Shown here piece after piece: positions 26,684 to 35,505 of a stretch of 55,338 bases of DNA. Origin of the DNA: Bacillus sp. MM2020_1 (lineage in GTDB: Bacteria; Bacillota; Bacilli; Bacillales; Cytobacillaceae); NCBI GenBank assembly GCA_011250595.1, contig JAANMP010000031.1, forward strand, positions 1 to 55,338, in the 5' to 3' direction. The notes beneath the pieces were generated by a model, which was given only the letters and a program-made list of their open reading frames with translations, was not told where the DNA came from and made no database searches. The position numbers and the translations under genes were made by a program. Positions within the stretch are counted from its first letter, which is position 1. Each line of letters starts with the position of its first letter.

Positions 26684-28321
26684 TTATTCACTCCTCTCGC
26701 ATTCCTTAGGAAGATACACGGTAAATACCGTTCCACTTTCCGGGGTACTTTGCACCTCAATCATCCCATTCATTTCCATGACTGCATCTTCCGCATTAGA
26801 TAGGCCAAAACCTCTAGGCTCGACCCCATTTTTAGATGTAAAACCCCTAGCAAATAGAAGTGGAATTTCTTTATCTCTTATTCCCTTCCCATTATCCGAA
26901 ATCTCAAAAATTATGTCACTACCAATATCAGTTGCAAAGAATTTTACCGTAGGGGCATCAATACCATAGACCGCTTCAAAGGCATTGTCAATTAAGTTTC
27001 CAAGAATCACGATCAAGTTAGAAAGCTTAAAATGGGATGGCAATTTCTTTAAAAAGCTATCAGATACGATCTCAAACTTTATTTTCTTTTCCGAAGCTTT
27101 TCCTAATTTTCCTAAGAGGATGGCTTGGACTTTCGTGTCTTCAATATGGTTAAAAACAATAGAATTCTGAAATTGCATATCTTGAGTTTCCGATTGGATC
27201 ATATCGATTGCCTGCTCAGTTTCTCCAAGCTGTAGAAGACCTAATAACACATATAATTTATTGGTGTATTCATGTGTTTGTGCACGGAGATCTTCCGAAT
27301 ATCTATTTACTTCTGAAAGCGTGTTTAACATATGCCCTATTTCTGTTTTATCACGAAAAGAAGCAACCACTCCACTAATCCCGGATTCTTCAAAGAGTGG
27401 AGTACAGTTAACAATTACGGTTTTATCTTTCCAAGTCATTTCTTTGTCAACTTGTGGATTTCCCGATTTTAAGACTTCATATAAATAATCAGAAGGAAAC
27501 AGCCCATCTACTTTTAAATGGCGCACTGATCCTTTAATTTGTAATAATCGTTTGGCGGGCTGATTCATCATCGTTATGTAGCCTTCTTTATCTACTGCTA
27601 AAATCCCCTCTTTCACTCCATGGAGCACAGCGTTCTTTTCTTTATAAAGTGCCGCAATTTCAAATGGTTCGAGCCCCATTGTATCTTTACGGATATTCCG
27701 TCCCAGCAGGATACTTCCGAAAAGGGAAATCAAAAACGCGACAAGGGAAACAAGAATTACCTTGGTGGTATTATTTATGATTTGCTGATGGACATCTTCA
27801 AGCAGAAATCCTACCGAAACAATTCCAATCACTTCACCTTTTTGATCAAAAATAGGAGATTTCCCTCTGATCGAAGGCCCGAGTGAACCCATTGCCTTGG
27901 ATACATAATATTCACCTTTCTTAATCGCCCTTTCGTTATCTCCGCCCTTCATTTTCTTGCCAATCATCGATGGTAAAGGATGCGAAAATCTTGTTCCTTC
28001 TTTGTTTCCTACAACAACAAACTCAGCACCGGTTTCTATTCGGATCTTTTCTGCTAGCGGCTGTATCGTTTTAGATGGGTCACTTGTTTGAAACGCAGCA
28101 ATAATAGAGGGTATGAATGATACCGTTTTCGAGATTTCCAGCGCCAGCCTACCCCTGTTTTCCTCTATTTGTTTACTTTCCATATAGCTGAAAAATGATG
28201 TCAGCAGAAGAATCAACAATAATCCCAGTAATAGGACGAGCCCAAATATTTTTATCTGTAGTGATACTTTTTTATTTTTCAGGCAGCATACCTCCTGGTT
28301 AAACTTGATAGAATCGCACAA
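26684..28321 (-). CDS. citS: Citrate-type sensor histidine kinase, CitA/DcuS family
   Basis: The kinase senses citrate or a related acid outside the cell. Residues 25-45 and 187-208 are TM segments enclosing an extracytoplasmic sCache/PAS sensor domain. A cytoplasmic PAS domain follows (about 225-330), then the phosphoacceptor H350 in RAQTHEYTNKL and an HATPase domain with NLIDNAFEA, ISDNGKGI and GFGLSNAED. The start is uncertain. The TTG at 28321 gives 545 residues with a weak ribosome site. An in-frame CTG at 28282 (then KNKKVSLQIKIFG) has a perfect AGGAGGT eight bases away and would give 532 residues. It overlaps nothing and is coupled to citT. Confidence 0.9.
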   Translation of the reverse strand: MCDSIKFNQEVCCLKNKKVSLQIKIFGLVLLLGLLLILLLTSFFSYMESKQIEENRGRLALEISKTVSFIPSIIAAFQTSDPSKTIQPLAEKIRIETGAEFVVVGNKEGTRFSHPLPSMIGKKMKGGDNERAIKKGEYYVSKAMGSLGPSIRGKSPIFDQKGEVIGIVSVGFLLEDVHQQIINNTTKVILVSLVAFLISLFGSILLGRNIRKDTMGLEPFEIAALYKEKNAVLHGVKEGILAVDKEGYITMMNQPAKRLLQIKGSVRHLKVDGLFPSDYLYEVLKSGNPQVDKEMTWKDKTVIVNCTPLFEESGISGVVASFRDKTEIGHMLNTLSEVNRYSEDLRAQTHEYTNKLYVLLGLLQLGETEQAIDMIQSETQDMQFQNSIVFNHIEDTKVQAILLGKLGKASEKKIKFEIVSDSFLKKLPSHFKLSNLIVILGNLIDNAFEAVYGIDAPTVKFFATDIGSDIIFEISDNGKGIRDKEIPLLFARGFTSKNGVEPRGFGLSNAEDAVMEMNGMIEVQSTPESGTVFTVYLPKECERSE

Positions 28322-28375
28322 AATTCATTATATCCTTTTATGGCTCAGATTTCTTTGTAGAAGCATAGTAGGAAT

Positions 28376-28403
28376 AAAAAAGTACCCCATCGAATGAGGT
28401 ACT
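28376..28403 (-). terminator. Rho-independent terminator of the aldolase gene
   Basis: AGTACCTC pairs with GGGGTACT (one mismatch) and TTTTTTATT follows on the minus strand, 16 bp past the stop codon. Confidence 0.8.
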
Positions 28404-28418
28404 CCTGAGCAATTTAAA

Positions 28419-29387
28419 CTATTTTAAAGTTGTAGCTACTGTACTTTCTGGTGATGTTACCTTGTCATAAAAGTCTACAAATTGATCACGGTCAGCACTA
28501 TCACGGTATGCCATCGCAACACGTGGATGTTCATTCAATACACCTGAAATCATATAAGGAATGATATAGCCCCACTCCCACTTTTCACGCATTTCGAGCA
28601 TGTGCTTCTCAATCACTCCAAGAACTGGCTTAATTTCATAACTTGATTTTTGGATGTAGCTAACAAGAAGTTCTGTGTTACAGTTGCCTGCTGCACGACC
28701 CATGCCATATACAGATGAATCAAGAAATGTAACTCCATTTCGCAACGCCGCTAAGGTATTGGCAAAAGCTAATTGCATATTGTTATGAGTATGGATTCCA
28801 AGCTGTTTGTTAGGAATCATCTCTTTGAACTTTTTCACTTGGTGCTCAATATCGACAGGGTCTAAGCTTCCAAAGGAGTCAACGATATAGACAACATCGA
28901 CTGGGCTTTCCTTCACCAATTCAAACGCTTTAATCAGCTGTTGTTCCGGTACACTTGATAATGCCATAATGTTTAGTGATGTCTCATATCCCAAATCATG
29001 GAACATTTGGACAAGCTCTAAACCTTTATCTACTTCACGGATATAGCACGCTACACGGATCATATCTAAAACACTTTGTTCACGAGGAAGGATATCATTA
29101 GGGTCTACACGTCCAATATCTACTAAAGCCGATAGCTTCGTAAACTTTTTGACAGGGATTATTTCTTTCAGGAAGTTATCGTCAAGAAATCGCCATGGAT
29201 TGGGCTCAGTCGCTTTAAGAAGCTTTGCAGAGTTTTTGTAGCCAATCTCCATATATTCAACGCCAGCTTCACTAAGGCCGTTATACAAATCTTGAACAAA
29301 TTCGACACTGAAATCCCAATTGTTAACTAATCCTCCATCACGAATGGTACAGTCTAAAATTTTATTACGAGTTACCATGATAGTCAT
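28419..29387 (-). CDS. DRE-TIM metallolyase, 4-hydroxy-2-oxovalerate aldolase-like
   Basis: A 322-residue TIM-barrel lyase of the HMGL-like superfamily. LDCTIRDGG carries the Asp and Arg of the divalent-metal site, GIHTHNNMQLA supplies the two metal His, and YGMGRAAGNCNTELL is the family loop. Authentic 4-hydroxy-2-oxovalerate aldolases are longer and work with an acylating acetaldehyde dehydrogenase; none lies nearby, so the real substrate may be another 2-keto acid. ATG at 29387 sits two bases from GGGGG, the ATG at 29378 eleven bases; either may be used. A CodY-like sequence lies upstream. Confidence 0.8.
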   Translation of the reverse strand: MTIMVTRNKILDCTIRDGGLVNNWDFSVEFVQDLYNGLSEAGVEYMEIGYKNSAKLLKATEPNPWRFLDDNFLKEIIPVKKFTKLSALVDIGRVDPNDILPREQSVLDMIRVACYIREVDKGLELVQMFHDLGYETSLNIMALSSVPEQQLIKAFELVKESPVDVVYIVDSFGSLDPVDIEHQVKKFKEMIPNKQLGIHTHNNMQLAFANTLAALRNGVTFLDSSVYGMGRAAGNCNTELLVSYIQKSSYEIKPVLGVIEKHMLEMREKWEWGYIIPYMISGVLNEHPRVAMAYRDSADRDQFVDFYDKVTSPESTVATTLK

Positions 29388-29492
29388 TTCCCCCTGTTTA
29401 TTCCACTTTTATCAATATTCATTCTTTCACACTTTTAAGTACTAAAATTTTCTTATTGTGTTTATATCATGTTTTGTCCAAAAGTGTCAACC

Positions 29493-29507
29493 TATTTTCC
29501 GAAAATT
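29493..29507. promoter_or_regulatory. CodY-box-like sequence upstream of the aldolase gene
   Basis: The minus strand reads AATTTTCGGAAAATA, matching AATTTTCWGAAAATT at 13 of 15 positions and nearly symmetric. It lies about 105-120 bp upstream of the aldolase start, between that gene and the GlcD-type gene. Confidence 0.4.
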
Positions 29508-29551
29508 CGTATATTAAAAGAATTATTTTGAAAATATAGTGTCTTTTCTAT

Positions 29552-30913
29552 TTATTTGAACATCTTTCCAGGATTTAAAATTCCAAGTGGATCAAACTGG
29601 TCTTTTATTATTTTCATCAAGTGTATCGAGCTTGAATGCTCTTTATATAGATAGTCTATTTTCCCAAGGCCAATGCCATGTTCACCTGTTGCTGTACCGC
29701 CGCAATCAATTGCAAACTCTACAATTTTTTGATTGAGTTGCTTTGCTTTTTCTAACTCGACTGGGTCATTCGGATCAACCATTAGTAACGCATGAAAGTT
29801 CCCATCCCCGACATGCCCTACAATACCGCCAACTAATCCATAGCTTTCAATTAATAAGCTTGCATTTGAAATCGCAGCTGGCAACTTGGACAATGGCACA
29901 CAAACGTCAGTACTCATATTTTTCTTCTCAGGATAACCATGTTTAAATGCATAAGCCAGGGAATGGCGTGCCTCCCACAATTGTGCCTTTTTCTTCGAAT
30001 CTATTTCGTAATCAAACTGAGTACAACCTTCTAATTCTGCTAATTCTTGCGCGAATGCAACATCCGCTTTTATCCCCGCTTCATTTCCGTGAAACTCCAT
30101 AAATAGAGTGGGCTGCTCAGGGTATGTGGTTTCGTTATGTATATTTGCTTGTTTCATAGAACGAGTATCTACAAGTTCTACTCGGGCAATTGGGATGCCT
30201 GAGGAGACCATGGCATTCGCCGCTTTAATCGCATGCTCGACAGATGGGAATATCGCTCTGCAAGCAAGAGTTGCTTCTGGAATTCCGAAAACTTTTAATG
30301 TTATTTCTGTAAATACTCCCAATGTTCCTTCTGAGCCGACAAATAACGGGGTTAAATTATAGCCTGAAGAAGATTTAGCCGCTAACCCGCCAAGGTTAGC
30401 TATTTCCCCATTTGCTAATACTACCTCAAGTCCCCTTACGACATCTTTCATTGCACCATATTTTACGGTTGTGGTCCCACTGGCATTCGTACTTGTCATA
30501 CCGCCAATCGTAGCATCAGCACCAGGGTCAACCGGAAAAAATAAGCCATATTTTTTTAGCGCTTTATTTAATTGCATACGAGTTACCCCTGGTTGTACTT
30601 TTACTATAAGGTCATTTTGCCTTATTTCAATGATATGATTCATCAATTGAAAATCCATCGAGATCCCGCCTAAAACGGGGATTGGGTGGCCTTCAAGGCT
30701 GGAACCTGCTCCAAAAGGAACAACAGGAATCTGATAATTATAAGCTATTTTCATAACCTCCGAAATTTCGTTTTTACTTTTAGGAAAAACGACAATATCC
30801 GGTTTCACAGGAAGATGATATGATTCATCCTTGCTGTGGTGTTCTAAAATAGTGGGATTCTCACTTATTTGGTCAGCGGGCAGCAGGTTTCTTAAAGCTT
30901 GTTTCCATTCCAA
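29552..30913 (-). CDS. FAD-linked 2-hydroxyacid oxidase, GlcD / D-lactate dehydrogenase type
   Basis: A 453-residue flavoprotein that oxidises a D-2-hydroxyacid such as D-lactate or glycolate. The N-terminal FAD_binding_4 domain has PFGAGSSLEGHP, PVDPGADATIGGMTSTNASG and FVGSEGTLGVFTEI. The C-terminal FAD-oxidase domain has GHVGDGNFHALL, with metal-binding His, and GEHGIGLGK. The start is TTG at 30913 with AAAGGATG upstream. No glcE/glcF or iron-sulfur partner is adjacent, which favours a single-chain dehydrogenase. It lies upstream of the aldolase gene on the same strand but 164 bp away, so co-transcription is uncertain. Confidence 0.88.
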   Translation of the reverse strand: MEWKQALRNLLPADQISENPTILEHHSKDESYHLPVKPDIVVFPKSKNEISEVMKIAYNYQIPVVPFGAGSSLEGHPIPVLGGISMDFQLMNHIIEIRQNDLIVKVQPGVTRMQLNKALKKYGLFFPVDPGADATIGGMTSTNASGTTTVKYGAMKDVVRGLEVVLANGEIANLGGLAAKSSSGYNLTPLFVGSEGTLGVFTEITLKVFGIPEATLACRAIFPSVEHAIKAANAMVSSGIPIARVELVDTRSMKQANIHNETTYPEQPTLFMEFHGNEAGIKADVAFAQELAELEGCTQFDYEIDSKKKAQLWEARHSLAYAFKHGYPEKKNMSTDVCVPLSKLPAAISNASLLIESYGLVGGIVGHVGDGNFHALLMVDPNDPVELEKAKQLNQKIVEFAIDCGGTATGEHGIGLGKIDYLYKEHSSSIHLMKIIKDQFDPLGILNPGKMFK

Positions 30914-31022
30914 AAGTTTTACATCCTTTCTTAATCAGTAATTATAAATTATTATTACTCTTTTATTCTCACTTTACAAATTATTCGCAATTTATTACCA
31001 ATTAACCACCTTTATAATATGC

Positions 31023-31053
31023 AAAAAATCACCTATTAATATTAAATAGGTGA
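31023..31053 (-). terminator. Rho-independent terminator of the chitobiose operon
   Basis: TCACCTATT and its complement form a perfect 9-bp stem with a 7-nt loop, and TTTTTTG follows on the minus strand, about 60 bp past chbG. Confidence 0.85.
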
Positions 31054-31111
31054 CTAAGAGAATCTTACTGAAACTACTCCTGTTATCTTCTTTTTAAACT
31101 CGTCAAACAGT

Positions 31112-31816
31112 TTACATTAAGATAATGTTTTCAGGTAAATTGACTGATGTCAGAATTTCTAACTCTGTTAATCTCTGAAAAGTATAAGTTGACCCATGTA
31201 ATAGGTTATTATCTATGTATGCTGGGTGACACATCACTTCAACTGTCATGCCATCTTGAATACGTTCCTTCAACTTTGTAAAATAATCTGGATTAACACC
31301 TTCTCCATAGAAATCGAATAATGATACATCAGAGAATGAGTCCACACCATCAATGGAGTTGAATCCATTCTTCCTTATTGGCAACCTGAATTTTGCTGAT
31401 AAATTTTTAATAACTGGATTCAATTCATTCAATGTATGAACATGGTGATGGCTATCCATATGGGTTGGTGTAAGTCCAGCATGAATAAATCGTTCGATCT
31501 GAGCAGTCCACTCTCTTTCCAGTTCCTCTAATGAAAGACCTTTTGGATTAAAAGTAGACAAGGATTTAAAATATCCATTATCATCAACCAATGATGGTAC
31601 ATTGTCTACTAATGGTTTCCCACATGTTAGGACGAGATGAATTCCTACCCGCAATTTTGGATATCTTTTTGCCAATTGAATAGCATGATTGGTCCCCGCC
31701 ATTGTCATCATCATCGTGGTTGAATTTACAATTCCATACAAAAAACTGTCGATAATACCATGGTTTACGCCCTGGCTAAACCCAAAGTCATCCGCATTAA
31801 CAATTAATTTAATCAT
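31112..31816 (-). CDS. chbG: Chitooligosaccharide deacetylase, ChbG/YdjC (HpnK) family
   Basis: In E. coli ChbG removes one acetyl group from chitobiose-6-phosphate so that the GH4 glucosidase can act. The 234 residues show the metal site NADDFG and HMDSHHHVH, and GIHLVLT. It is the last gene of an operon order IIB, IIC, GH4, IIA, ChbG, which mirrors the E. coli chb functions. A 103-bp gap separates it from the IIA gene. Its presence is the main reason to call the operon chitobiose-specific rather than cellobiose-specific. Confidence 0.9.
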   Translation of the reverse strand: MIKLIVNADDFGFSQGVNHGIIDSFLYGIVNSTTMMMTMAGTNHAIQLAKRYPKLRVGIHLVLTCGKPLVDNVPSLVDDNGYFKSLSTFNPKGLSLEELEREWTAQIERFIHAGLTPTHMDSHHHVHTLNELNPVIKNLSAKFRLPIRKNGFNSIDGVDSFSDVSLFDFYGEGVNPDYFTKLKERIQDGMTVEVMCHPAYIDNNLLHGSTYTFQRLTELEILTSVNLPENIILM

Positions 31817-31919
31817 AATTTAATCACCTTAATGAATTTTAAAAAACAAAGCTTGAACCCATGAGGTAAGATAGTTGTGTCATTTTATAAATAACAAAAT
31901 GTTTTGATCTCCTATCAAT

Positions 31920-32228
31920 TCAATTTATTCTATAGTATAGTTCCACCATTTCTGCAGCCAAATCCTTGACTGTCATCGCATTCATTAAATGATCTTGTGC
32001 GTGAATCATAAGTAAGGAGACCTCCGTTTTTTCTCCCCTTATTTCCCCTTGGATGAGAGATGTCTGAATATGGTGCGCCTTATTTAATGCGTTGTCTGCT
32101 TCCTTTAATTTTGCTCTTGCTCCTTCATAGTCACCTTGCTTTGCTGCCAGCAGTGCTTCCATGGCAGCACTGCGCCCGTTGCCGCCATGGAGAATAATTT
32201 GAAAGATTACATGTTCTAAATTTTCCAT
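31920..32228 (-). CDS. chbA: PTS IIA component, lactose/cellobiose/chitobiose family
   Basis: A 102-residue all-helical phosphocarrier. H76 in SLLMIHAQDHLMNA is the expected phosphohistidine, and D79 downstream corresponds to the conserved Asp of the metal-binding trimer core. It receives phosphate from HPr and passes it to the IIB cysteine. It lies 17 bp after the GH4 gene, with GATGAGGG as ribosome site. The family is shared by lactose, cellobiose and chitobiose systems; specificity comes from IIC and the neighbours. Confidence 0.93.
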   Translation of the reverse strand: MENLEHVIFQIILHGGNGRSAAMEALLAAKQGDYEGARAKLKEADNALNKAHHIQTSLIQGEIRGEKTEVSLLMIHAQDHLMNAMTVKDLAAEMVELYYRIN

Positions 32229-32245
32229 TCTGTTTCCCTCATCTG

Positions 32246-33565
32246 CTATAAATTAAAGAACTGCGGTAAATATTCTTTATGTGCTTCGAGCATTTCGTCT
32301 AAAATGACTTTTGCCACACGATCGCTTGGCACAAAAGGATTTATTGTTATGGCCAGTAACGCTGTTGCATAATCCCCATTAATTGCGGCCTCAATGGCTA
32401 CCCTTTCAAATGATTTCACTTGTTGAACAAGTCCACGAACTTGTATTGGTAAATCGCCCACAGCAATAGGTTTCGGCCCATCTTTTGTAATGATACAGCT
32501 GAGTTCTACTGCGGAATCAAATGGGAGACTGGAAATTGCCCCCTTATTTATGGTGTTAACTGCCTGGATATCGCGCTTGTCAGTATACATTGAGTGGATG
32601 AGTCTTACAGCTGCATCACTATAATAGGCACCGCCTCTCTTTTCTAATTGAGGCGGCTTTCTAGCTAAATGAGGGTCTCTGTATAACTCAAACAGCTCTT
32701 CTTCTAGCTTTTTAACGACCTCGGCACGGGTCCCTCCTTCTTGATAATCTTTCAATTCTTTTTCTAACATGTCTCCAGATTTATAATAGTAATTATGATA
32801 CGGACATGGAAAAACATCTAACGCCTTCAAGAACTCAGGCTCCCAACCCATGGCATGAATGTTTTGCATCGTTATGCTTTTCTCTGGATCATTGATTAAG
32901 GACATCACTTGATCCTTAACAGATACACCATCAACAAACACATTTAATCCGTACACCATATGATTTAATCCTGCAAAATCAATTCTTACTCTGTGAGGAT
33001 CCACTTCCAATAATTTTGCAACGCCCATTTCCATTCCAATTGGCACATTACACAATCCTACCACTCTATCAATATTACTGTAACGAAGAACAGCCTCTGT
33101 GACCATTCCAGCAGGATTGGTAAAGTTTATAAGCCAGGCATTGGGGCAGACCTCTTCCATTTCACGGCAAATATCAAGGATAACTGGAATTGTCCGAAGT
33201 GCTTTAAATAAACCTCCAGGTCCATTTGTTTCCTGACCCAGTACACCATACTTTAATGGAATACTCTCATCCTTCATACGCGCTTCAAGCAAACCGACGC
33301 GAAATTGAGTGGTAACGAAATCCGCAGATTTTAACGCTTCTTTTCGGTCTAAGGTCAAGTAAATTTTAATCGGAACTCCTGCCTTTTCGACCATTCTTTT
33401 TGCAAGATCACCAACAATTTCAAGCTTTTCCTTGCCCTCTTCAACGTCGACCAACCATAATTCACGGACCGGCAGTTCGTTATGATATTTAATAAGTCCC
33501 TCAATAAGTTCGGGGGTATAGCTCGATCCCCCTCCTATCGTTACGATTTTTAAACCTTTTTTCAT
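32246..33565 (-). CDS. chbF: 6-phospho-beta-glucosidase, GH4 family (ChbF/LicH)
   Basis: GH4 enzymes hydrolyse phosphorylated disaccharides by an NAD- and metal-dependent redox mechanism. From the ATG at 33565 (MKKGLKIVTIGGGSSYTPELIEG, behind AGAGGTGTG) it has 439 residues. The N-terminal nucleotide-binding glycine motif, NFTNPAGMVTEAVLR, VVGLCNVPIG with the metal cysteine, and GLNHMVYG with a metal His are visible. In the E. coli chb system this enzyme cleaves mono-deacetylated chitobiose-6-phosphate made by ChbG; cellobiose-6-phosphate is also a possible substrate. Confidence 0.93.
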   Translation of the reverse strand: MKKGLKIVTIGGGSSYTPELIEGLIKYHNELPVRELWLVDVEEGKEKLEIVGDLAKRMVEKAGVPIKIYLTLDRKEALKSADFVTTQFRVGLLEARMKDESIPLKYGVLGQETNGPGGLFKALRTIPVILDICREMEEVCPNAWLINFTNPAGMVTEAVLRYSNIDRVVGLCNVPIGMEMGVAKLLEVDPHRVRIDFAGLNHMVYGLNVFVDGVSVKDQVMSLINDPEKSITMQNIHAMGWEPEFLKALDVFPCPYHNYYYKSGDMLEKELKDYQEGGTRAEVVKKLEEELFELYRDPHLARKPPQLEKRGGAYYSDAAVRLIHSMYTDKRDIQAVNTINKGAISSLPFDSAVELSCIITKDGPKPIAVGDLPIQVRGLVQQVKSFERVAIEAAINGDYATALLAITINPFVPSDRVAKVILDEMLEAHKEYLPQFFNL

Positions 33566-33626
33566 TTTTTCACACCTCTGGATGATCAATTATTTATTAA
33601 CCGGATACCTCCAATACAAATCTTAT

Positions 33627-34997
33627 TTACATATTTAAGGTATCAGTAGGTTGGGATGATGTTTCACCCTTTTCTCTTCTTGCCTCAATTCGTCCTTGAG
33701 CGATAACAAATGGAAGATAAATAGCAACAGAAATGATTAAATTTACCAATGCTAAAATAGCACCAGAAACATGCCCGCCAGTTGCTAGTAATCCACCTAC
33801 AATCGCAGGAGTCACCCATGGGATGTCAGCAACAACTGGATGAACCAAACCTAAACTAATAGATGTATAGGCTACAATAGTCATGATTATTGGTCCTAGT
33901 ATGAAAGGAATGAACCAGATTGGATTCAAGACAATTGGTAATCCAAAAAGAATAGGTTCATTGATTTGAAATATCCCCGGAGGAGTACCTAACGCGATTA
34001 ATTGCTTATTACGTTTGCGACCGGCGATAAACATCGCTACCAATAATCCTAAAGTGGCACCAGAACCCCCAAGATACACAAAAGCATCCAAGAAAGATCC
34101 AGAAAGAATGTGGTATTTCCCTAAATCTTGTACACCTTGTGCATACATATTTACATTTTCTTGCCCCAGTTTGGTCATTAAAGGAGTAGTAATTCCTCCA
34201 AGAATATTTGGACCGTGAAGTCCGAGTATCCAAAATCCGTGCACCAAGAAGACTATTAAAATAGCAAACAACATCGAATCTACTGCACCCGTAAGCGGTG
34301 AAACGAGTACTTTATTAATCCAATCATTTAAATAAGCGCCATCACTAATGAATTTACGTAAAATAAGTCCCAACAACCCGACCGTAAAAATGGTTGCCAT
34401 TCCTGGAAGAAGCTTTGCAAATGAACGAGACACTGCCGGTGGAACTCCATCAGGCAATTTAATGACTAAAAACTTGATTTTAGCTAAGCGAACAAAGATT
34501 TCCGTCGCGACAATCGCAACAATAATTCCAGTGAAAAGCGCTGTGGCATTGAAATAATTCCAGCCAATAAATCCCCACGCTCCACCGGAAACGACCTCTC
34601 CACCCTCTGGAGTAATCGATACGTTAGCAACTTGAGGAATCAGAACAAAAAAGGACGCACCTGCAACAAGCATTGCTTCGAATCCATCATCCCCATAAGA
34701 CTTTGCCAATTTATTCGCAATCCCGAAAACCGCGAATATGGTCATGAAGGCAAGAGTGCCCCACCAAATATCTCCCCCCAATGTTGTCCACGTATCACCG
34801 AAAAGAGATATCATTAATTTTTCATAATATTTACCAATACCAGGTACTTTTCCTAGATTGTTTAATAGTACTGCTAGCGAACCAATCATGGTAATTGCGA
34901 TCATTCCCACCAAAGCGTCACGGATGGCAAGAAGATGCCTATTGTTACCAAGCTTATTTGCGAAAGGCATAATAAATTTATCAATTAAATTCATCAT
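33627..34997 (-). CDS. chbC: PTS IIC permease, cellobiose/chitobiose family
   Basis: A 456-residue membrane permease of the lactose/N,N'-diacetylchitobiose/cellobiose class. It begins with the conserved cytoplasmic start MMNLIDKFIMPFANKLGNN and has about ten hydrophobic segments. Typical family stretches are FWILGLHGPNILGGI and GIFQINEPILFGLPIVLNP, the latter carrying the substrate-binding Glu. It lies 5 bp downstream of the IIB gene, with AGGGGTG overlapping the end of that gene. It brings the sugar in while IIB phosphorylates it. Confidence 0.93.
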   Translation of the reverse strand: MMNLIDKFIMPFANKLGNNRHLLAIRDALVGMIAITMIGSLAVLLNNLGKVPGIGKYYEKLMISLFGDTWTTLGGDIWWGTLAFMTIFAVFGIANKLAKSYGDDGFEAMLVAGASFFVLIPQVANVSITPEGGEVVSGGAWGFIGWNYFNATALFTGIIVAIVATEIFVRLAKIKFLVIKLPDGVPPAVSRSFAKLLPGMATIFTVGLLGLILRKFISDGAYLNDWINKVLVSPLTGAVDSMLFAILIVFLVHGFWILGLHGPNILGGITTPLMTKLGQENVNMYAQGVQDLGKYHILSGSFLDAFVYLGGSGATLGLLVAMFIAGRKRNKQLIALGTPPGIFQINEPILFGLPIVLNPIWFIPFILGPIIMTIVAYTSISLGLVHPVVADIPWVTPAIVGGLLATGGHVSGAILALVNLIISVAIYLPFVIAQGRIEARREKGETSSQPTDTLNM

Positions 34998-35002
34998 ATT
35001 AC

Positions 35003-35311
35003 CTACACCCCTTTAATTAGATTGATCGCCTGTTTCAAAACCTCTTCCCCATTGCAAAGACCATAATGCTGCGGGTTAATAGCAGCTACCGGAATACCCT
35101 TCTTTTCTCCTGCCTTTTTAAGCTGAGGAACCATATAGCGAACTTGTGGACCAAGGAGCAGTACGTCTGCCTTGTTTATCTGGTCATTAATTTCAGTAGA
35201 ACCTACTGCCCAAATTTCACAATCAATCCCATGAGATTTCGCACTTGCCTCCATCTTGGAAACCAATAGACTTGTAGACATACCTGCAGAACAGCATAAT
35301 AAAATCTTCAT
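35003..35311 (-). CDS. chbB: PTS IIB component, cellobiose/chitobiose family
   Basis: A 102-residue phosphotransfer domain with the P-loop-like active site [14 protein letters not shown]. The phosphocysteine should be C7, next to the SAGMS turn; C6 is an unusual extra cysteine beside it. It is the first gene of the operon, with AAAGGGGG before the ATG and a perfect cre 15-29 bp upstream of the start. The divergent GntR/HutC regulator shares the 190-bp control region. Confidence 0.93.
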   Translation of the reverse strand: MKILLCCSAGMSTSLLVSKMEASAKSHGIDCEIWAVGSTEINDQINKADVLLLGPQVRYMVPQLKKAGEKKGIPVAAINPQHYGLCNGEEVLKQAINLIKGV

Positions 35312-35325
35312 TTCAATCCCCCTTT

Positions 35326-35340
35326 AGAAAGCGTTTACAT
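35326..35340 (-). promoter_or_regulatory. cre (CcpA) site of the chitobiose operon
   Basis: The minus strand ATGTAAACGCTTTCT fits the cre consensus WTGNAANCGNWNNCW at all fixed positions. It sits just upstream of the chbB ribosome site, downstream of the likely promoter, a roadblock position. Confidence 0.85.
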
Positions 35341-35351
35341 TACCTAACCAT

Positions 35352-35365
35352 ATTGTAAATACAAT
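35352..35365. promoter_or_regulatory. Probable GntR/HutC operator of the chitobiose operon
   Basis: ATTGTA-AA-TACAAT is a perfect dyad of the type bound by HutC-branch regulators such as TreR. A TTGTAT hexamer at its right edge can serve as the -35 box of the minus-strand operon with TAATGT 17 bp further on. A wider pair TTGTAAAT/ATTTACAA overlaps it. Confidence 0.6.
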
Positions 35366-35400
35366 TCAGAAAATTTACAATACAAATTTTAATGATTTGT

Positions 35401-35442
35401 TACTTATTTATAAATTTGTTATTACAAATTTATAAATAAGTA
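35401..35442. promoter_or_regulatory. 42-bp perfect palindrome in the gntR promoter region
   Basis: Two exact 19-bp arms (outer TACTTATTTATAAATTTG and complement) surround a 4-nt centre. It is entirely A/T-rich and contains the inner half-sites ATTTGT/ACAAAT. It lies 64 bp upstream of the GntR gene and may be an autoregulatory operator or a cruciform-prone site. Confidence 0.6.
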
Positions 35443-35505
35443 TTTTTTAAGTACATTTTCGTTCCTTTTTTTGTTAATCTATAAGTATTGAGGGGGAAAA
35501 CAATT

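Noticed and set aside
35371..35385. Second CodY-like box near chbB
   Set aside because: AATTTTCTGAATTGT has several mismatches in the right half and overlaps better-supported GntR dyads.
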